Source: Corynebacterium endometrii
GTDB taxonomy: Bacteria > Actinomycetota > Actinomycetes > Mycobacteriales > Mycobacteriaceae
Direction: 5' to 3'
Assembly: GCF_004795735.1 (NCBI RefSeq)
Contig: NZ_CP039247.1
Location: 186,001 to 250,000 of the forward strand
DNA: 64,000 nt
Under the pieces are notes generated by a model. The model did no database searches and was not told where the DNA came from. It worked only from the letters and a program-made list of their open reading frames with translations. How positions within the stretch are numbered: the stretch's first letter is position 1; the number at the start of each line of letters is the position of its first letter. Both the position numbers and the translations under genes were made by a program. This document shows, in pieces, positions 8,336 to 16,344 of this stretch.

Positions 8336-8599
8336 TTAGCCGATGGTGCCTTTTCGTATTCCGATGTTGTGTTGGTAGTCGGTTGGGATAGCGTTGTCGT
8401 AGAGGGCTGGTCGTCCTGTTTCCTGGTCGGCGTGGTTCTCGTTGTGGGACAAGGTGGATACTTTGGCGAGTGCGTCTTGTCCCCAGCGTTGCTGCCTGGC
8501 GATGTCTATCGGATTGTCAGGCAGTTCCGTTTTCATGTAGAGCCACCATTCGAGCATTTTTCGCTGGTGCTCTCCACCTCTGCCACGGTGGTTGCGGGT
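8336..8599 (-). pseudogene. IS1249-type transposase, C-terminal fragment
   Basis: On the minus strand the frame reads HRGRGGEHQRKMLEWWLYM and later HNIGIRKGTIG, then stops at 8336. This resembles the C-terminal end of IS1249/IS256-like transposases, where a WW-L-Y motif precedes a short tail. The frame is open up to 8599, where the IS3 element begins, so its upstream part has been cut off. The matching N-terminal piece is on the same strand at 14222-14601. Confidence 0.6.
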
Positions 8600-8649
8600 T
8601 GAAGTGTCCCAGGTTTTGTTCCGTTTGAGTAGATGGGAAAATCTGGATT

Positions 8650-8961
8650 ATGCCGAGAAAATTTGACCAGGATGCGAAGGACCGTGTGGTTCGTCTTGTG
8701 GAGGACCGCATCTTGTCGGAAAATATGTCGATGCAAGCCGCGTACCAGGCAGTAGCTCCAAAGCTTGGGGTTTCGTGGCACACTGCTCGTCAATGGGTTA
8801 ACAAATCACGTCGTGAAGGTCGTGTTATTGAACCTATGGCAGAAGATTTGGCTGCTGAAAATACAAGGCTGAGGCGAGAGAATCAACAGCTACGCGACAC
8901 CAATGAGTTACTGAAAGCTGCATCGGCTTTTTTCGCGTCAGAACTCGACCCGAAACGTTAA
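8650..8961 (+). CDS. IS3 family transposase OrfA
   Basis: A 103-residue protein with a helix-turn-helix (MSMQAAYQAVAPKLGVSWHTARQWV) and a C-terminal leucine-zipper-like coiled coil (LAAENTRLRRENQQLRDTNELLK), the standard OrfA design for binding the terminal repeats and multimerising. The stop at 8959-8961 lies three bases before orfB, and both genes are in the same frame. This is unlike the usual -1 frameshift arrangement, so OrfB would need reinitiation or stop-codon readthrough. It looks intact. Confidence 0.9.
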   Translation: MPRKFDQDAKDRVVRLVEDRILSENMSMQAAYQAVAPKLGVSWHTARQWVNKSRREGRVIEPMAEDLAAENTRLRRENQQLRDTNELLKAASAFFASELDPKR

Positions 8962-8964
8962 GAA

Positions 8965-9885
8965 ATGATCCGGTTCATTGATGAACACCGGGATCGTTTC
9001 ACCATCGAGTTCATCTGCACGACGTTAAGAAGTAATCGTGAAGGTGGCTTCATCACTTCGCGTGGCTATCGCCAATCAAAGGCCCGTGGCATGAGTGCGC
9101 GTCGGCTACGTGACACTGTGCTGATAGAACGCATCAACGAGGTTCACTCCACTAATTACGGTGTCTATGGTGTTCGTAAGATGTGGCACGCACTTCGACG
9201 AGAAGGCATCGATATTGGCCGTGAACAAACAGCTCGGCTAATGCGGCTAGCTGGAGTTTCCGGCAAAGGAAAAGGAAAATCTCCGATCACCACCGGCAAA
9301 CCCAACAGTCCGGATTTAAGGCCAGACTTGGTGTGTCGTGATTTCAAGGCGAGCGCACCGTGCAGGTTGTGGGTGGCAGACATTACGTATGTACGCACCC
9401 AGAAAGGGTTCGTGTACACCGCGTTTGTTACTGACGTATTCTCCAGGCGCATCGTTGGGTGGGCATTGTCGGATTCCATGCGCACCGAGGCCTTGCCGTT
9501 GCAGGCATTGAATCAAGCGATTGTGTGCGCGAAGGAAACCACCGGGCTGATTCACCATTCTGATCATGGTTCACAGTACGTCAGTATCGTCTACAACGAG
9601 AGGCTTGCTGAGTATGGAATTGCTGCTTCTACTGGAACCGTTGGTGATTGCTATGACAATGCTTTGGCGGAGAATGTCAATGGCTCGTACAAGAATGAGC
9701 TGATTCACACTCGAAAGTGGTCTGATGTTGTTGAAGTGGAACTCGCGACGTTTGAATGGGTGAATTGGTGGAATGAGACTAGGCTCCATCAAGGACTTGA
9801 GTACCGCACACCGAGAGAGGTTGAGTCAGAGTTTTGGAAGAACAACCCAGCCCAAGAAATAATAGAAATTAAGGCAGATGCCTAG
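8965..9885 (+). CDS. IS3 family transposase OrfB (DDE integrase core)
   Basis: A 306-residue catalytic subunit with an rve-type DDE domain. The first Asp is in LWVADITYV, the second in HHSDHGSQY and the Glu in NALAENVNGSYKNE, all intact. An N-terminal HTH_21-like region (YGVYGVRKMWHALRREG) and the C-terminal EWVNWWNETRLHQGL segment are standard. The frame is complete and ends 22 bases before the element's right end. It is likely active or recently active. The later IS3 copy at 12915-14221 is a clear relative but not identical. Confidence 0.92.
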   Translation: MIRFIDEHRDRFTIEFICTTLRSNREGGFITSRGYRQSKARGMSARRLRDTVLIERINEVHSTNYGVYGVRKMWHALRREGIDIGREQTARLMRLAGVSGKGKGKSPITTGKPNSPDLRPDLVCRDFKASAPCRLWVADITYVRTQKGFVYTAFVTDVFSRRIVGWALSDSMRTEALPLQALNQAIVCAKETTGLIHHSDHGSQYVSIVYNERLAEYGIAASTGTVGDCYDNALAENVNGSYKNELIHTRKWSDVVEVELATFEWVNWWNETRLHQGLEYRTPREVESEFWKNNPAQEIIEIKADA

Positions 9886-9907
9886 GAACAAAACCCAGGG
9901 CACTTCA

Positions 9908-10380
9908 GCCTGCGCAGGCGAAAGCTCACCCTCGACCGGTTGAATCGACTCGGCGGTAACCCCGCGCTCCACGCGCGCGGTAGCCATATCAACGCCACGT
10001 TCAACCTCGTCGACAACCTCGACGGTGGTGTATTTCTGCGAACCTTCACGCTGGGTATTATCCAGCTCGCGCGACTTCTCCGGGGTCACCGACCATGTAC
10101 CGTGCACAGTCAACGCAGCATCAACCAGCCCCTCAACCGTGACCGTCATATCCTCCGGGGATATGGCACCGGGGCGGATAAGTTCTGCTACTTTTTCGGC
10201 AACATCAGCGCGAGTAAACGTGGAGCGTTCTGTAACAACCGCGCTTAAAATCTGGGACGGTTTCGGCAAGAAATCCTCGGAAGATTCACGCGCATCTGCT
10301 TCATTTTTCGGCTCAAGTCCGGCCACAAATGCGCGCACCTGCGCACCGTGTTCAGCACGTGCCCACTCGGTTTCTAGCAT
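9908..10380 (-). pseudogene. traA: Conjugative relaxase TraA (MobF type), internal fragment
   Basis: About 157 residues on the minus strand resemble the stretch of TraA-type relaxase/helicases before the helicase Walker motif: FTRADVAEKVAELI, then KYTTVEVVDEVERGVDMATARVERGV and ELSPAQAE. The fragment is cut at its downstream end by the IS3 element at 9907. It has no plausible N-terminal relaxase domain upstream, where a stop occurs in frame. It is a remnant of a conjugative or mobilisable plasmid. Family identification is from motif pattern and is moderately sure. Confidence 0.6.
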
Positions 10381-10666
10381 AAACCTAGAGCGCTTAGCGC
10401 TCGTAAAGCGTGGTCAGCGCAGAAAAGTAGCCGGCGCTTCGGTGTCTCTGGTTGTGTCAGGCAACCGCTAGCAATAACTGCGAGCGCCAGGACGTCACAA
10501 TCACACGGGGCAAGGAAGTCGCACACGCGACTTTCGCGGCAGCACCAAAACCTTGAACTCGACCGCGCCCGCAACCTCCAACTACGGCAGCTAGCACAAA
10601 CGGATGCCGGGTTAAACCGCGCCCAACGACGCGCGAAAACGGAGATAGGGGGGGCGCGCGGAGACA
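10381..10666. other. Gene-free stretch next to the relaxase remnant
   Basis: No convincing protein or RNA gene is seen. An overlapping minus-strand frame is low-complexity Arg/Ser/Cys-rich and looks like noise. It is probably decayed plasmid DNA. Confidence 0.4.
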
Positions 10667-10879
10667 TCAAGAACGAGTATCACTGTCTGGTTCAGAGGCG
10701 CTTTTTCCGCGTTTGTCTCCCCCAAAGATCATTTCGACGGCGGCTCCCACAATGACCGCAGAGATGAAGAAAACTAACCAGGAAAAAGGTGATGTGAGGT
10801 CTACGTAGGAGGTCGCAATAAAGACGATAATCCCTCCTGCTAGAAGACCAATAGCGATTCCCAATATTAGGCGTTTCAT
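10667..10879 (-). CDS. Small two-helix membrane protein, candidate immunity protein
   Basis: A 70-residue protein beginning MKRLILGIAIGLLAGGIIVFIA. Two predicted membrane helices (about residues 3-22 and 33-52) are followed by a short charged, Ser/Asp-rich tail. The frame extends upstream, but ATG 10879 is preferred because a GGGGG purine tract precedes it and the hydrophobic helix starts there. It is divergent from the secreted protein gene at 10946, with 66 bases between the starts. Small membrane proteins beside secreted peptide toxins are often immunity proteins; that role here is inference from size, topology and position. No family is recognised. Confidence 0.65.
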   Translation of the reverse strand: MKRLILGIAIGLLAGGIIVFIATSYVDLTSPFSWLVFFISAVIVGAAVEMIFGGDKRGKSASEPDSDTRS

Positions 10880-10945
10880 GTACTTTCGTACCCCCTGTTG
10901 CAGTCGTCCTAAACGGGGAGAGAAAACCTTTGATATCCTCTCCGT

Positions 10946-11497
10946 ATGGCTATTAAGACTCGTGTAACAGTGACCGCTTTGATTGCTGCCCTGACCGTTT
11001 CTTTCACTGTACCAGTGGCTAGCGCGACGCCGGTCCATTCTAATACGCAAACTATGGAGCAGGACTCTCTTCAGGTCGAGGATTCCTTTGATGATAGCAT
11101 CCCCGACGAAGTCATGCTAACGGCCATCGAAGAGGCTTCCGAGGAATTCCCAGACCCGACTGCTGACCCAGAAGGCTACGAACGGGCTATCACGCACTCT
11201 GTACAGCGACAGATGGGCCACAATGAGGGAGTTGCTCCCCGCATAGCCCCGGCTGTGATCATCGGTGCCCGGATTGCGATGTGCGCAGCTTCTGCGTACC
11301 CCTCATTGGCCGCGTTGGATGGGAATGCAGGGTATGCCCACAACGCTGGACTGATGGGGAATATCCTTGCCTCCTGCATCGGCGGAGGTCTGGCAGGCCC
11401 AACGGTCGCAAAGTGGATCATGAAGAATCCACGGATCTTTGGGGGGATCCTGAATTCGATTGGTCTGGGACATCTGGCGGCAGACTCCGCACAGTAG
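10946..11497 (+). CDS. Secreted pre-pro-protein, bacteriocin-like
   Basis: A 183-residue protein with a classical signal peptide (MAIKTRVTVTALIAALTVSF, cleavage likely after AxA near residue 27). Next comes an acidic stretch (about 28-85, rich in Asp/Glu), then a basic, Gly/Ala-rich hydrophobic C-terminal part of about 85 residues with two cysteines (AMCAAS, ASCIGG) and a lysine-bearing end, VAKWIMKNP. The design (export signal, acidic pro-region, hydrophobic cationic core) resembles actinobacterial bacteriocin precursors matured outside the cell. No family is recognised. There is no clear Shine-Dalgarno; TATCCT (10934-10939) sits 7 bases before the ATG, so the mRNA may be leaderless. It lies between plasmid relaxase and replication remnants. 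Confidence 0.6.
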   Translation: MAIKTRVTVTALIAALTVSFTVPVASATPVHSNTQTMEQDSLQVEDSFDDSIPDEVMLTAIEEASEEFPDPTADPEGYERAITHSVQRQMGHNEGVAPRIAPAVIIGARIAMCAASAYPSLAALDGNAGYAHNAGLMGNILASCIGGGLAGPTVAKWIMKNPRIFGGILNSIGLGHLAADSAQ

Positions 11498-11519
11498 ATT
11501 TGAGTGCCGCTCGCCTGGT

Positions 11520-11866
11520 CTTTCCGGGCGTTCGTTTTAGGCACGGCGGGCGTATTCGGTTCGGGCAAAACGGTGCGGCGAGCGCCCACACGGCGTGCGC
11601 GTGCCCGTTGGCCGGGTTTTCGACCACGGCGTTGGGTCGCCAGCCGTCGCGGTCCCACATCGTCCGCAAAAGCGCGTCGTCGTGATCGATGTCGACGACC
11701 AGGAGATTGCTCACCGCGTCCGGGTTCGCCTCGATGTAGCGCTTACCAAGCGCTTTTCGCGGCTGGTGCGGTAGATCCCGTTGCGCAAATTGTCTGACGC
11801 AAGCGGCCACAACGGCAGCCAGAGCTGCTCGAAGCGCCCGTCAGGGCGAACGGTGGGAGTGGACAT
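11520..11866 (-). pseudogene. repA: Plasmid replication initiator RepA, frameshifted fragment
   Basis: From ATG 11866 on the minus strand the frame starts MSTPTVRPDGRFEQLWLPLW, a start typical of corynebacterial plasmid Rep proteins. After about 38 codons one base is missing (GAAAAGCGC where GAAAAGGCG is expected). The protein then continues in another frame as RYIEANPDAV, NLLVVDIDHDDAL and ENPNG-like ENPANGHAHAVWAL, the replicase domain core. A second frame change near 11545 leads into ARTEYARR and a stop. It is a decayed N-terminal third of a RepA of the theta/primase-like type. Confidence 0.65.
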
Positions 11867-12242
11867 GGCCTAACCCTCGCATACGGGTGTGCACACCCCT
11901 GGTTCATTTTCTCGGCATGCTCAAACTAGCAAAGGAACCAAGTCAGATACTTCCGGGGGGTTAGGGGGTTCCCCTGAAGAACTCTTTCCTGTTCGAGCGA
12001 AGCTAGCTCCTTCCCCGGCGGGGTTCCTGCACACCCGGCTGTCACCCTTCCCTTGCACCCACCGGTCGCCCCTTCTCCCCGGACCATCGTCGACCCGTCT
12101 CACTTCCCGCGCTCCGGGCCGAAAACCGGCCCTACAACCACACACCTTACGCACTCTTAGTGACACCGGGACATAATTCATCCAACCTAATCTTGTTAAG
12201 AGAGGTTTTACTTAACTGCCTAACGCCAGGGGAACCGTATAT
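11867..12242. other. Gene-free region upstream of the RepA remnant
   Basis: About 375 bases with no credible coding frame on either strand. By position it is the former promoter/origin side of the plasmid replication gene. No iterons or clear origin repeats are visible. It ends at an IS3 terminal repeat at 12243. Confidence 0.4.
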
Positions 12243-12617
12243 TGAAGCGTCCTGGGTTTCGTTCCGCTTCTTTTACTACCCCATACTGACGGGCTGGGTG
12301 AGATAGTACTCGATTTCTACTTCTCGTGGGGTGGCGTAGTCCAAAGCTTCATGAAGCCGTTTGGTGTTCCACCAATGCACCCACCGCAAGGTCGCCAGTT
12401 CGACTTCTCCGACCGACGTCCACGGGCCCTGGGCATGAATCAGTTCAGCCTTGTAGAGACCGTTGACTGTTTCGGCTAGTGCATTGTCGTAAGAATCGCC
12501 GACTGTTCCCACACTCGGGCGGATTCCTGACTCAGCTAGCGCAGTGGAATACTTCAGTGACACATACTGGCTGCCCCGATCGCTATGGTGAATTAACTGG
12601 TTTCCATGGATTCGCCC
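12243..12617 (-). mobile_element. IS3 fragment (3' end of orfB), inverted
   Basis: It starts with the IS3 terminal repeat TGAAGCGTCCTGGGTTTCGT and carries, on the minus strand, the last 100 or so codons of an orfB (12276-12617) with the NALAETVNGLYKAE catalytic Glu motif. The sequence matches the complement of 13847-14221 almost exactly; the one difference I noticed in the terminal repeat is C for A. The match ends abruptly at 12617, where an IS256-type end begins. Confidence 0.85.
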
Positions 12618-12914
12618 GAGAGTGTCTGATGGTTTGTGTGTGGGTACCTAACCCGCGCAAGGAGATGGACCACAATGACAACTATGGCACGACGAGATCC
12701 GGCTGATAAGGCCAAGATTGATGCGATTGAAAAGAAGCTGCTTGCTAACCCTGAAATCGCGAAACTGATTGATGACCTAGGCACGTCTACAACGGATGCC
12801 AATGACTTGGTTCGCGGCATGTTACAAGCCTCGATTACCAGAGGCCTCAACGCTGAAATGGATGCCCACCTTGGCTACGAGTCTGGCGACAGGAGCGCTA
12901 AAGCTGCTGCTGGA
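12618..12914 (+). mobile_element. IS256 family element, 5' fragment
   Basis: The stretch begins GAGAGTGTCTGATGG, a plausible IS256-type terminal end abutting the broken IS3 copy. It contains the start of a transposase gene and is cut off at 12914 by the next IS3 element. No right end is present in the window. Confidence 0.7.
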
Positions 12915-12917
12915 TGA
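12675..12917 (+). pseudogene. IS256 family transposase, N-terminal fragment
   Basis: From ATG 12675 (AAGGAGATGG upstream) about 80 residues are read: MTTMARRDPADKAK, then DLVRGMLQASITRGLNAEMDAHLGYE, the conserved N-terminal block of IS256/MULE transposases. The reading frame ends at a TGA formed by the junction with the IS3 repeat at 12915, so the catalytic domain is absent. Confidence 0.85.
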
Positions 12918-12963
12918 AGCGTCCTGGGTTTAGTTCCTACCTCAGCTAAGGAAGGATTGAACT

Positions 12964-13285
12964 ATGCCTAGAAAATATTCCGTCGAGTTCAAGGAGAAGG
13001 CGGTCCATCAGATCATCGAAATGGTCCGCCTGGAGTCTTGCTCACTGCAACGCGCCTACACGTCAGGTCGGTGAGCTGCTTGGAGTATCCCACCACACGT
13101 TGCGGGCTTGGTACCGTGACAGCGCCTGCGTACGCGATAATTCTGACGCTTCAGGCGGCGAAACAATGGAAGAAGAGCTCAAGCGTCTGCGCCGCGAAAA
13201 CCGCGAACTGAAACGAGCAAACGGGATTTTAAAGACAGCTTCGGCTTTTTTCGCAGCGGAACTCGACCGACCCACGACCAAATGA
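12964..13285 (+). pseudogene. IS3 transposase OrfA, frameshifted
   Basis: ATG 12964 opens MPRKYSVEFKEKAVHQII, a typical OrfA start. Near 13061 an extra T (ACGTCAGG) shifts the frame and brings an early stop at AGGTCGGTGA. The rest (VGELLGVSHHTLRAWY, then the coiled coil LKRLRRENRELKRANGILKTASAFFAAELD) continues in the +1 frame to a TGA at 13283-13285 that overlaps the orfB start in an ATGA arrangement. Confidence 0.85.
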
Positions 13286-14188
13286 TCTCCTACATCGACG
13301 CGTACAAGGATCAATTTGGGGTCGAGGCCATCTGCCGAGTCCTTAAACAAGCAGATCGTGGATTCATTACTTCACGCGGCTACCGCAAAGCCACCACACG
13401 TGTTCCCAGCGCAAGGGCCTTAAGCGATAGCCTGCTCATCCCAGAGATACGGCGTGTGCATGCGCAGAATTTCTCGGTCTACGGCATCCGTAAAATGTGG
13501 TACGCGATGAACCGTGAAGGCTTTCATATCGGCCGCGACAAGACAGCCCGGTTAATGAAACTAGCCGGTGTTTCCGGCCGCCGACGTGGACGAACCCCTG
13601 TGACAACGATTAACTCAAAGGCACCGGATCATCGCCGGGGACCTTGTGCGCCGAAACTTCCGTGCGCAGGCACCAGGCAGGCTTTGGGTTGCCGACATTA
13701 CCTACGTTCGCACCCTGTCAGGATTCGCCTATACCGCGTTTGTCGTGGATGTATTCAGCCGAAAAATTGTTGGTGTCGCTACACGCTCGACGATGCGCAC
13801 CGACGCGCTGCCGATGGAGGCTTTGGAGCATGCGTTAACGACTGCAGGGCGAATCCATGGAAACCAGTTAATTCACCATAGCGATCGGGGCAGCCAGTAT
13901 GTGTCACTGAAGTATTCCACTGCGCTAGCTGAGTCAGGAATCCGCCCGAGTGTGGGAACAGTCGGCGATTCTTACGACAATGCACTAGCCGAAACAGTCA
14001 ACGGTCTCTACAAGGCTGAACTGATTCATGCCCAGGGCCCGTGGACGTCGGTCGGAGAAGTCGAACTGGCCACCTTGCGGTGGGTGCATTGGTGGAACAC
14101 CAAACGGCTTCATGAAGCTTTGGACTACGCCACCCCACGAGAAGTAGAAATCGAGTACTATCTCACCCAGCCCGTCAGTATGGGGTAG
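13282..14188 (+). pseudogene. IS3 transposase OrfB, frameshifted
   Basis: ATG 13282 opens MISYIDAYKDQFGVEAIC and reads normally to about codon 118. There an extra base in CGCCGGGGACC (near 13637) shifts the frame. The catalytic half continues in the other frame with LWVADITYV, HHSDRGSQY and DNALAETVNGLYKAE, so all three acidic residues are encoded but not in one frame. It ends at 14188 just before the right repeat. A sequencing error in the G-run cannot be excluded. Confidence 0.85.
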
Positions 14189-14221
14189 TAAAAGAAGCGG
14201 AACTAAACCCAGGACGCTTCA

Positions 14222-14601
14222 CAGGCGAGGACGTGGTCTAGGGTTGCTGCCACGATAAGGCACCCACCGGCGGTGTAGGTGCCGTCAAGAAAGATTTGAT
14301 CGTAGATACGGCCGGTATGACCGATCATGGGGTCGGGTATCTCAACGAGCCAGCACCAGGAAAAACGCCGTTTTATGGTGGAGAGGCTGACTCCGGCTGT
14401 GAGCGCTGTTTGTTGTAAAGATGTGGTGGATGTGCAGTGCTCGATAAAACTTCGAAACACCGCTGCATTGCTGATATCACTGCGGGTCTTGGTGACGGAG
14501 GCGCCGCAGGCTGTGCAGCGCCATCGAGTTTTACCGCTTGTTGTGGTGCCGTTGCGTTTCATGACATTGCCGCAGTGGCAGCGTGGTCGGTGCTTGGGCA
14601 T
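14222..14601 (-). pseudogene. IS1249 family transposase, N-terminal fragment
   Basis: ATG 14601 on the minus strand opens MPKHRPRCHCGNVMKRNG. The zinc ribbon CHCG...CTACG, then a helix-turn-helix (LQQTALTAGVSLSTIKRRF) and the first catalytic region (YDQIFLDGTY) match the IS1249 pattern. The frame is truncated at 14222 by the IS3 element. The C-terminal piece lies on the same strand at 8336-8599, so this was once a single gene split by insertion and deletion. Confidence 0.75.
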
Positions 14602-14750
14602 TGAATTACCACACCACCGGGCACTACCACATCAAAGCTGCCACACCGTGTATTTCCAGCCCAGTCATTCGATATATGCTCCGCGGGCATATATTTCCAG
14701 CAAATACCTAGTTCAGAGACCGAAAAACTCTAATTCCAGACACACATTTT

Positions 14751-16194
14751 GGGGATGCGGACGAAATCCTGGAGGATTTTCCGCATGACTAATATTCGAT
14801 ACACGGATGCCCAACGACTTAAGGCATTAGAAGTATTCGACAGAACTCAATCTGCTACACAGACTGTCCGGGAGTTGGGCTACCCAGGCCGTTGGACGCT
14901 CCATCGCTGGATTAGGGAACGTTCTGAACCCCCAGCCGCCCCTATTCGGCGTACAAGCTTGAAACGCTACCCATTTGCGACAAAGCTTAAAGCTGTCGAA
15001 CTCTTTGTCTCCGGCATGTCTCCTGATGCCGTTGCAGCCGAGTTGTCGCTGAACTCGAAAATGAGCGTCTATGCTTGGGCTCAACGATTCCGCGAAGAAG
15101 GAAAGTGGGGGTTGATGAGCGCAACTGAACGCAAACAGTCAGCAGGTATCGTAACTCACAAAGCTTTTGAAAAGTCACTTCCAGACGATGCGACGGAACT
15201 TAAGAAGCTGGCAGCGCGCCTATCAGTAGAAAAGGCTGTGTTAGAGAAAGAGCTGGAAGAAATAAAAAAAGACGACAGCATCGACCCGACCAACCTCAGT
15301 AACAGGTTTAAAGCCATTGTGGTCGATGCGTTACGGTCTACGTTCCCAATTTCACTGCTGCTCGATATCGTCGGACTATCCTCATCTAGCTTCTACTACC
15401 AGCTCAACGTGCTCAAGGCCCCTTCAAAATATGCGGGGCTGACCGAAAAAATTACCGAAATCGTAGAAGATTCCGGATTTAGTTACGGATATCGTCGCGT
15501 ATGGATTCAGCTGAAAAACTTAGGCATCAAGGTCAGTGAGAAAGTTGTACGTCGAATCATTTCTGCCGAAGGGTTAACGGTGCGCTACGTTAAGAAAAAG
15601 CGTGGTTATTCGTCATATCGCGGTGAGATTTCAGATGCACCGCCGAACCTGGTTAAACGGAATTTTCATGCTGATAAGCCTGGGTTACTGTGGTTGACAG
15701 ATATTTCAGAATTCCCTGCTGATGACGGAAAAATATACTTTTCAGCGTTGGTGGATTGTTTCGACGGAAAGATTGTAGGAGCAACGACGAGCCACCATCC
15801 CAATCAGAAACTTGCTGACGATTGCCTAGCTCAGGCGATTGAAAGTGATGGCCCTGCAGACCCAACAAAATTAGTGATTCATTCCGATCGGGGTTGCCAT
15901 TACCGAGGTAACAGTTGGATCCAAGCCTCCCGGGACATCGGCTTTGTTCGTTCGATGTCGAAGAAAGGATGCTCACCGGACAATTCGGCGTGCGAGGGAT
16001 TGTTCGGTCGAATGAAGAATGAGATGTTTTACGGGCGTAAATGGCGCCATCGCGACGAGTTAGAGCACGCAATTCATGACTATGTTGACTTCTATAACGA
16101 ACGAAGAATCAAACTTGAATACGGCGGATTAAGCATCAATCAACGCCGACGCAATTTACTACTCTAAATGTTCCTAAAAAATGTCCGCATCCCC
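14751..16194 (+). mobile_element. IS3 family element (single-ORF, IS150-like)
   Basis: Terminal repeats GGGGATGCGGAC (14751-14762) and GTCCGCATCCCC (16183-16194) frame one transposase gene. T-rich bases on both sides (TTTT at left, TTTTTT at right) blur the exact ends and any 3-4 bp duplication. It lies inside the right terminal repeat of the larger IS1249-like element: the two halves of that repeat (CCAGACACACATTT and TTTGACCCTTAACCC) are recovered when it is removed. Confidence 0.85.
14785..16167 (+). CDS. IS3 family transposase, single reading frame
   Basis: A 460-residue protein combining the functions of OrfA and OrfB in one frame. Two N-terminal helix-turn-helix units (YTDAQRLKALEVF; YPFATKLKAVELF) are followed by a coiled coil (LAARLSVEKAVLEKELEEIKK), an HTH_21 segment (YGYRRVWIQLKNLG) and the DDE core. 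Its Asp residues are in LWLTDISEF and IHSDRG and its Glu in SACEGLFGRMKNE. ATG 14785 has GGAGG (14771-14775) upstream, so it is preferred to an earlier in-frame start at 14749. The gene is complete and probably functional. Confidence 0.92.
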   Translation: MTNIRYTDAQRLKALEVFDRTQSATQTVRELGYPGRWTLHRWIRERSEPPAAPIRRTSLKRYPFATKLKAVELFVSGMSPDAVAAELSLNSKMSVYAWAQRFREEGKWGLMSATERKQSAGIVTHKAFEKSLPDDATELKKLAARLSVEKAVLEKELEEIKKDDSIDPTNLSNRFKAIVVDALRSTFPISLLLDIVGLSSSSFYYQLNVLKAPSKYAGLTEKITEIVEDSGFSYGYRRVWIQLKNLGIKVSEKVVRRIISAEGLTVRYVKKKRGYSSYRGEISDAPPNLVKRNFHADKPGLLWLTDISEFPADDGKIYFSALVDCFDGKIVGATTSHHPNQKLADDCLAQAIESDGPADPTKLVIHSDRGCHYRGNSWIQASRDIGFVRSMSKKGCSPDNSACEGLFGRMKNEMFYGRKWRHRDELEHAIHDYVDFYNERRIKLEYGGLSINQRRRNLLL

Positions 16195-16213
16195 TTTTTT
16201 TGACCCTTAACCC

Positions 16214-16221
16214 ATACCGGA
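16214..16221. repeat. Target-site duplication, right copy
   Basis: ATACCGGA directly follows the right terminal repeat ending at 16213 and equals the copy at 8272-8279. It marks the right boundary of the mobile region. From 16222 the sequence returns to backbone DNA leading to aspT. Confidence 0.85.
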
Positions 16222-16344
16222 GACCGGGAATCGCGGGTTAGAAATCGCGGCGCAGGGGGCGCTAGTCGCTGATATTCGTGATACGGGCCATTATGATGGT
16301 TGGGGATAAAACTTCTCCATTACCGGAAGGCAGGCGAGCATTAG

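Larger units (their letters stand above)
8600..9907 (+). mobile_element. IS3 family element with intact orfA and orfB
   Basis: A 1308-bp element. The ends TGAAGTGTCCCAGGTTTTGT (from 8600) and the complement of its right end (to 9907, ACAAAACCCAGGGCACTTCA) match over about 23 bp with three differences. It begins TG and ends CA. It carries orfA and orfB. The bases flanking it do not match each other, so no target duplication survives. Its left neighbour is the IS1249-type C-terminal fragment and its right neighbour is a relaxase fragment, which indicates recombination after insertion. Confidence 0.88.
12915..14221 (+). mobile_element. IS3 family element, full length but frameshifted
   Basis: A 1307-bp element with perfect 23-bp terminal inverted repeats beginning TGAAGCGTCCTGGGTTTAGT. 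It starts TG, ends CA and has the orfA-orfB layout. Each frame carries a one-base frameshift. The flanking bases (GGA at left, CAG at right) are not a duplication, so it sits at a rearranged junction. On its left is the IS256 fragment and on its right the N-terminal part of the IS1249-type transposase. Confidence 0.9.
8280..16213. mobile_element. IS1249-like element enlarged by nested insertions
   Basis: The left end GGGTTAAGGGTCAAA (8280-8294) is mirrored by TTTGACCCTTAACCC ending at 16213. The next inner bases also match (TGTGTGTCCGG at left; CCAGACACACA at 14736-14746 at right), but the right copy is split by an inserted IS3-type element. An 8-bp duplication, ATACCGGA, flanks the whole. 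The carried minus-strand transposase is in two pieces, the N-terminus at 14222-14601 and the C-terminus at 8336-8599. Between the pieces lie other insertion sequences, plasmid gene remnants and a putative bacteriocin locus. About 170 codons of the transposase are missing, judged from the usual length of about 390 residues. Inference: one insertion downstream of ffs, later invaded and rearranged. Confidence 0.8.
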
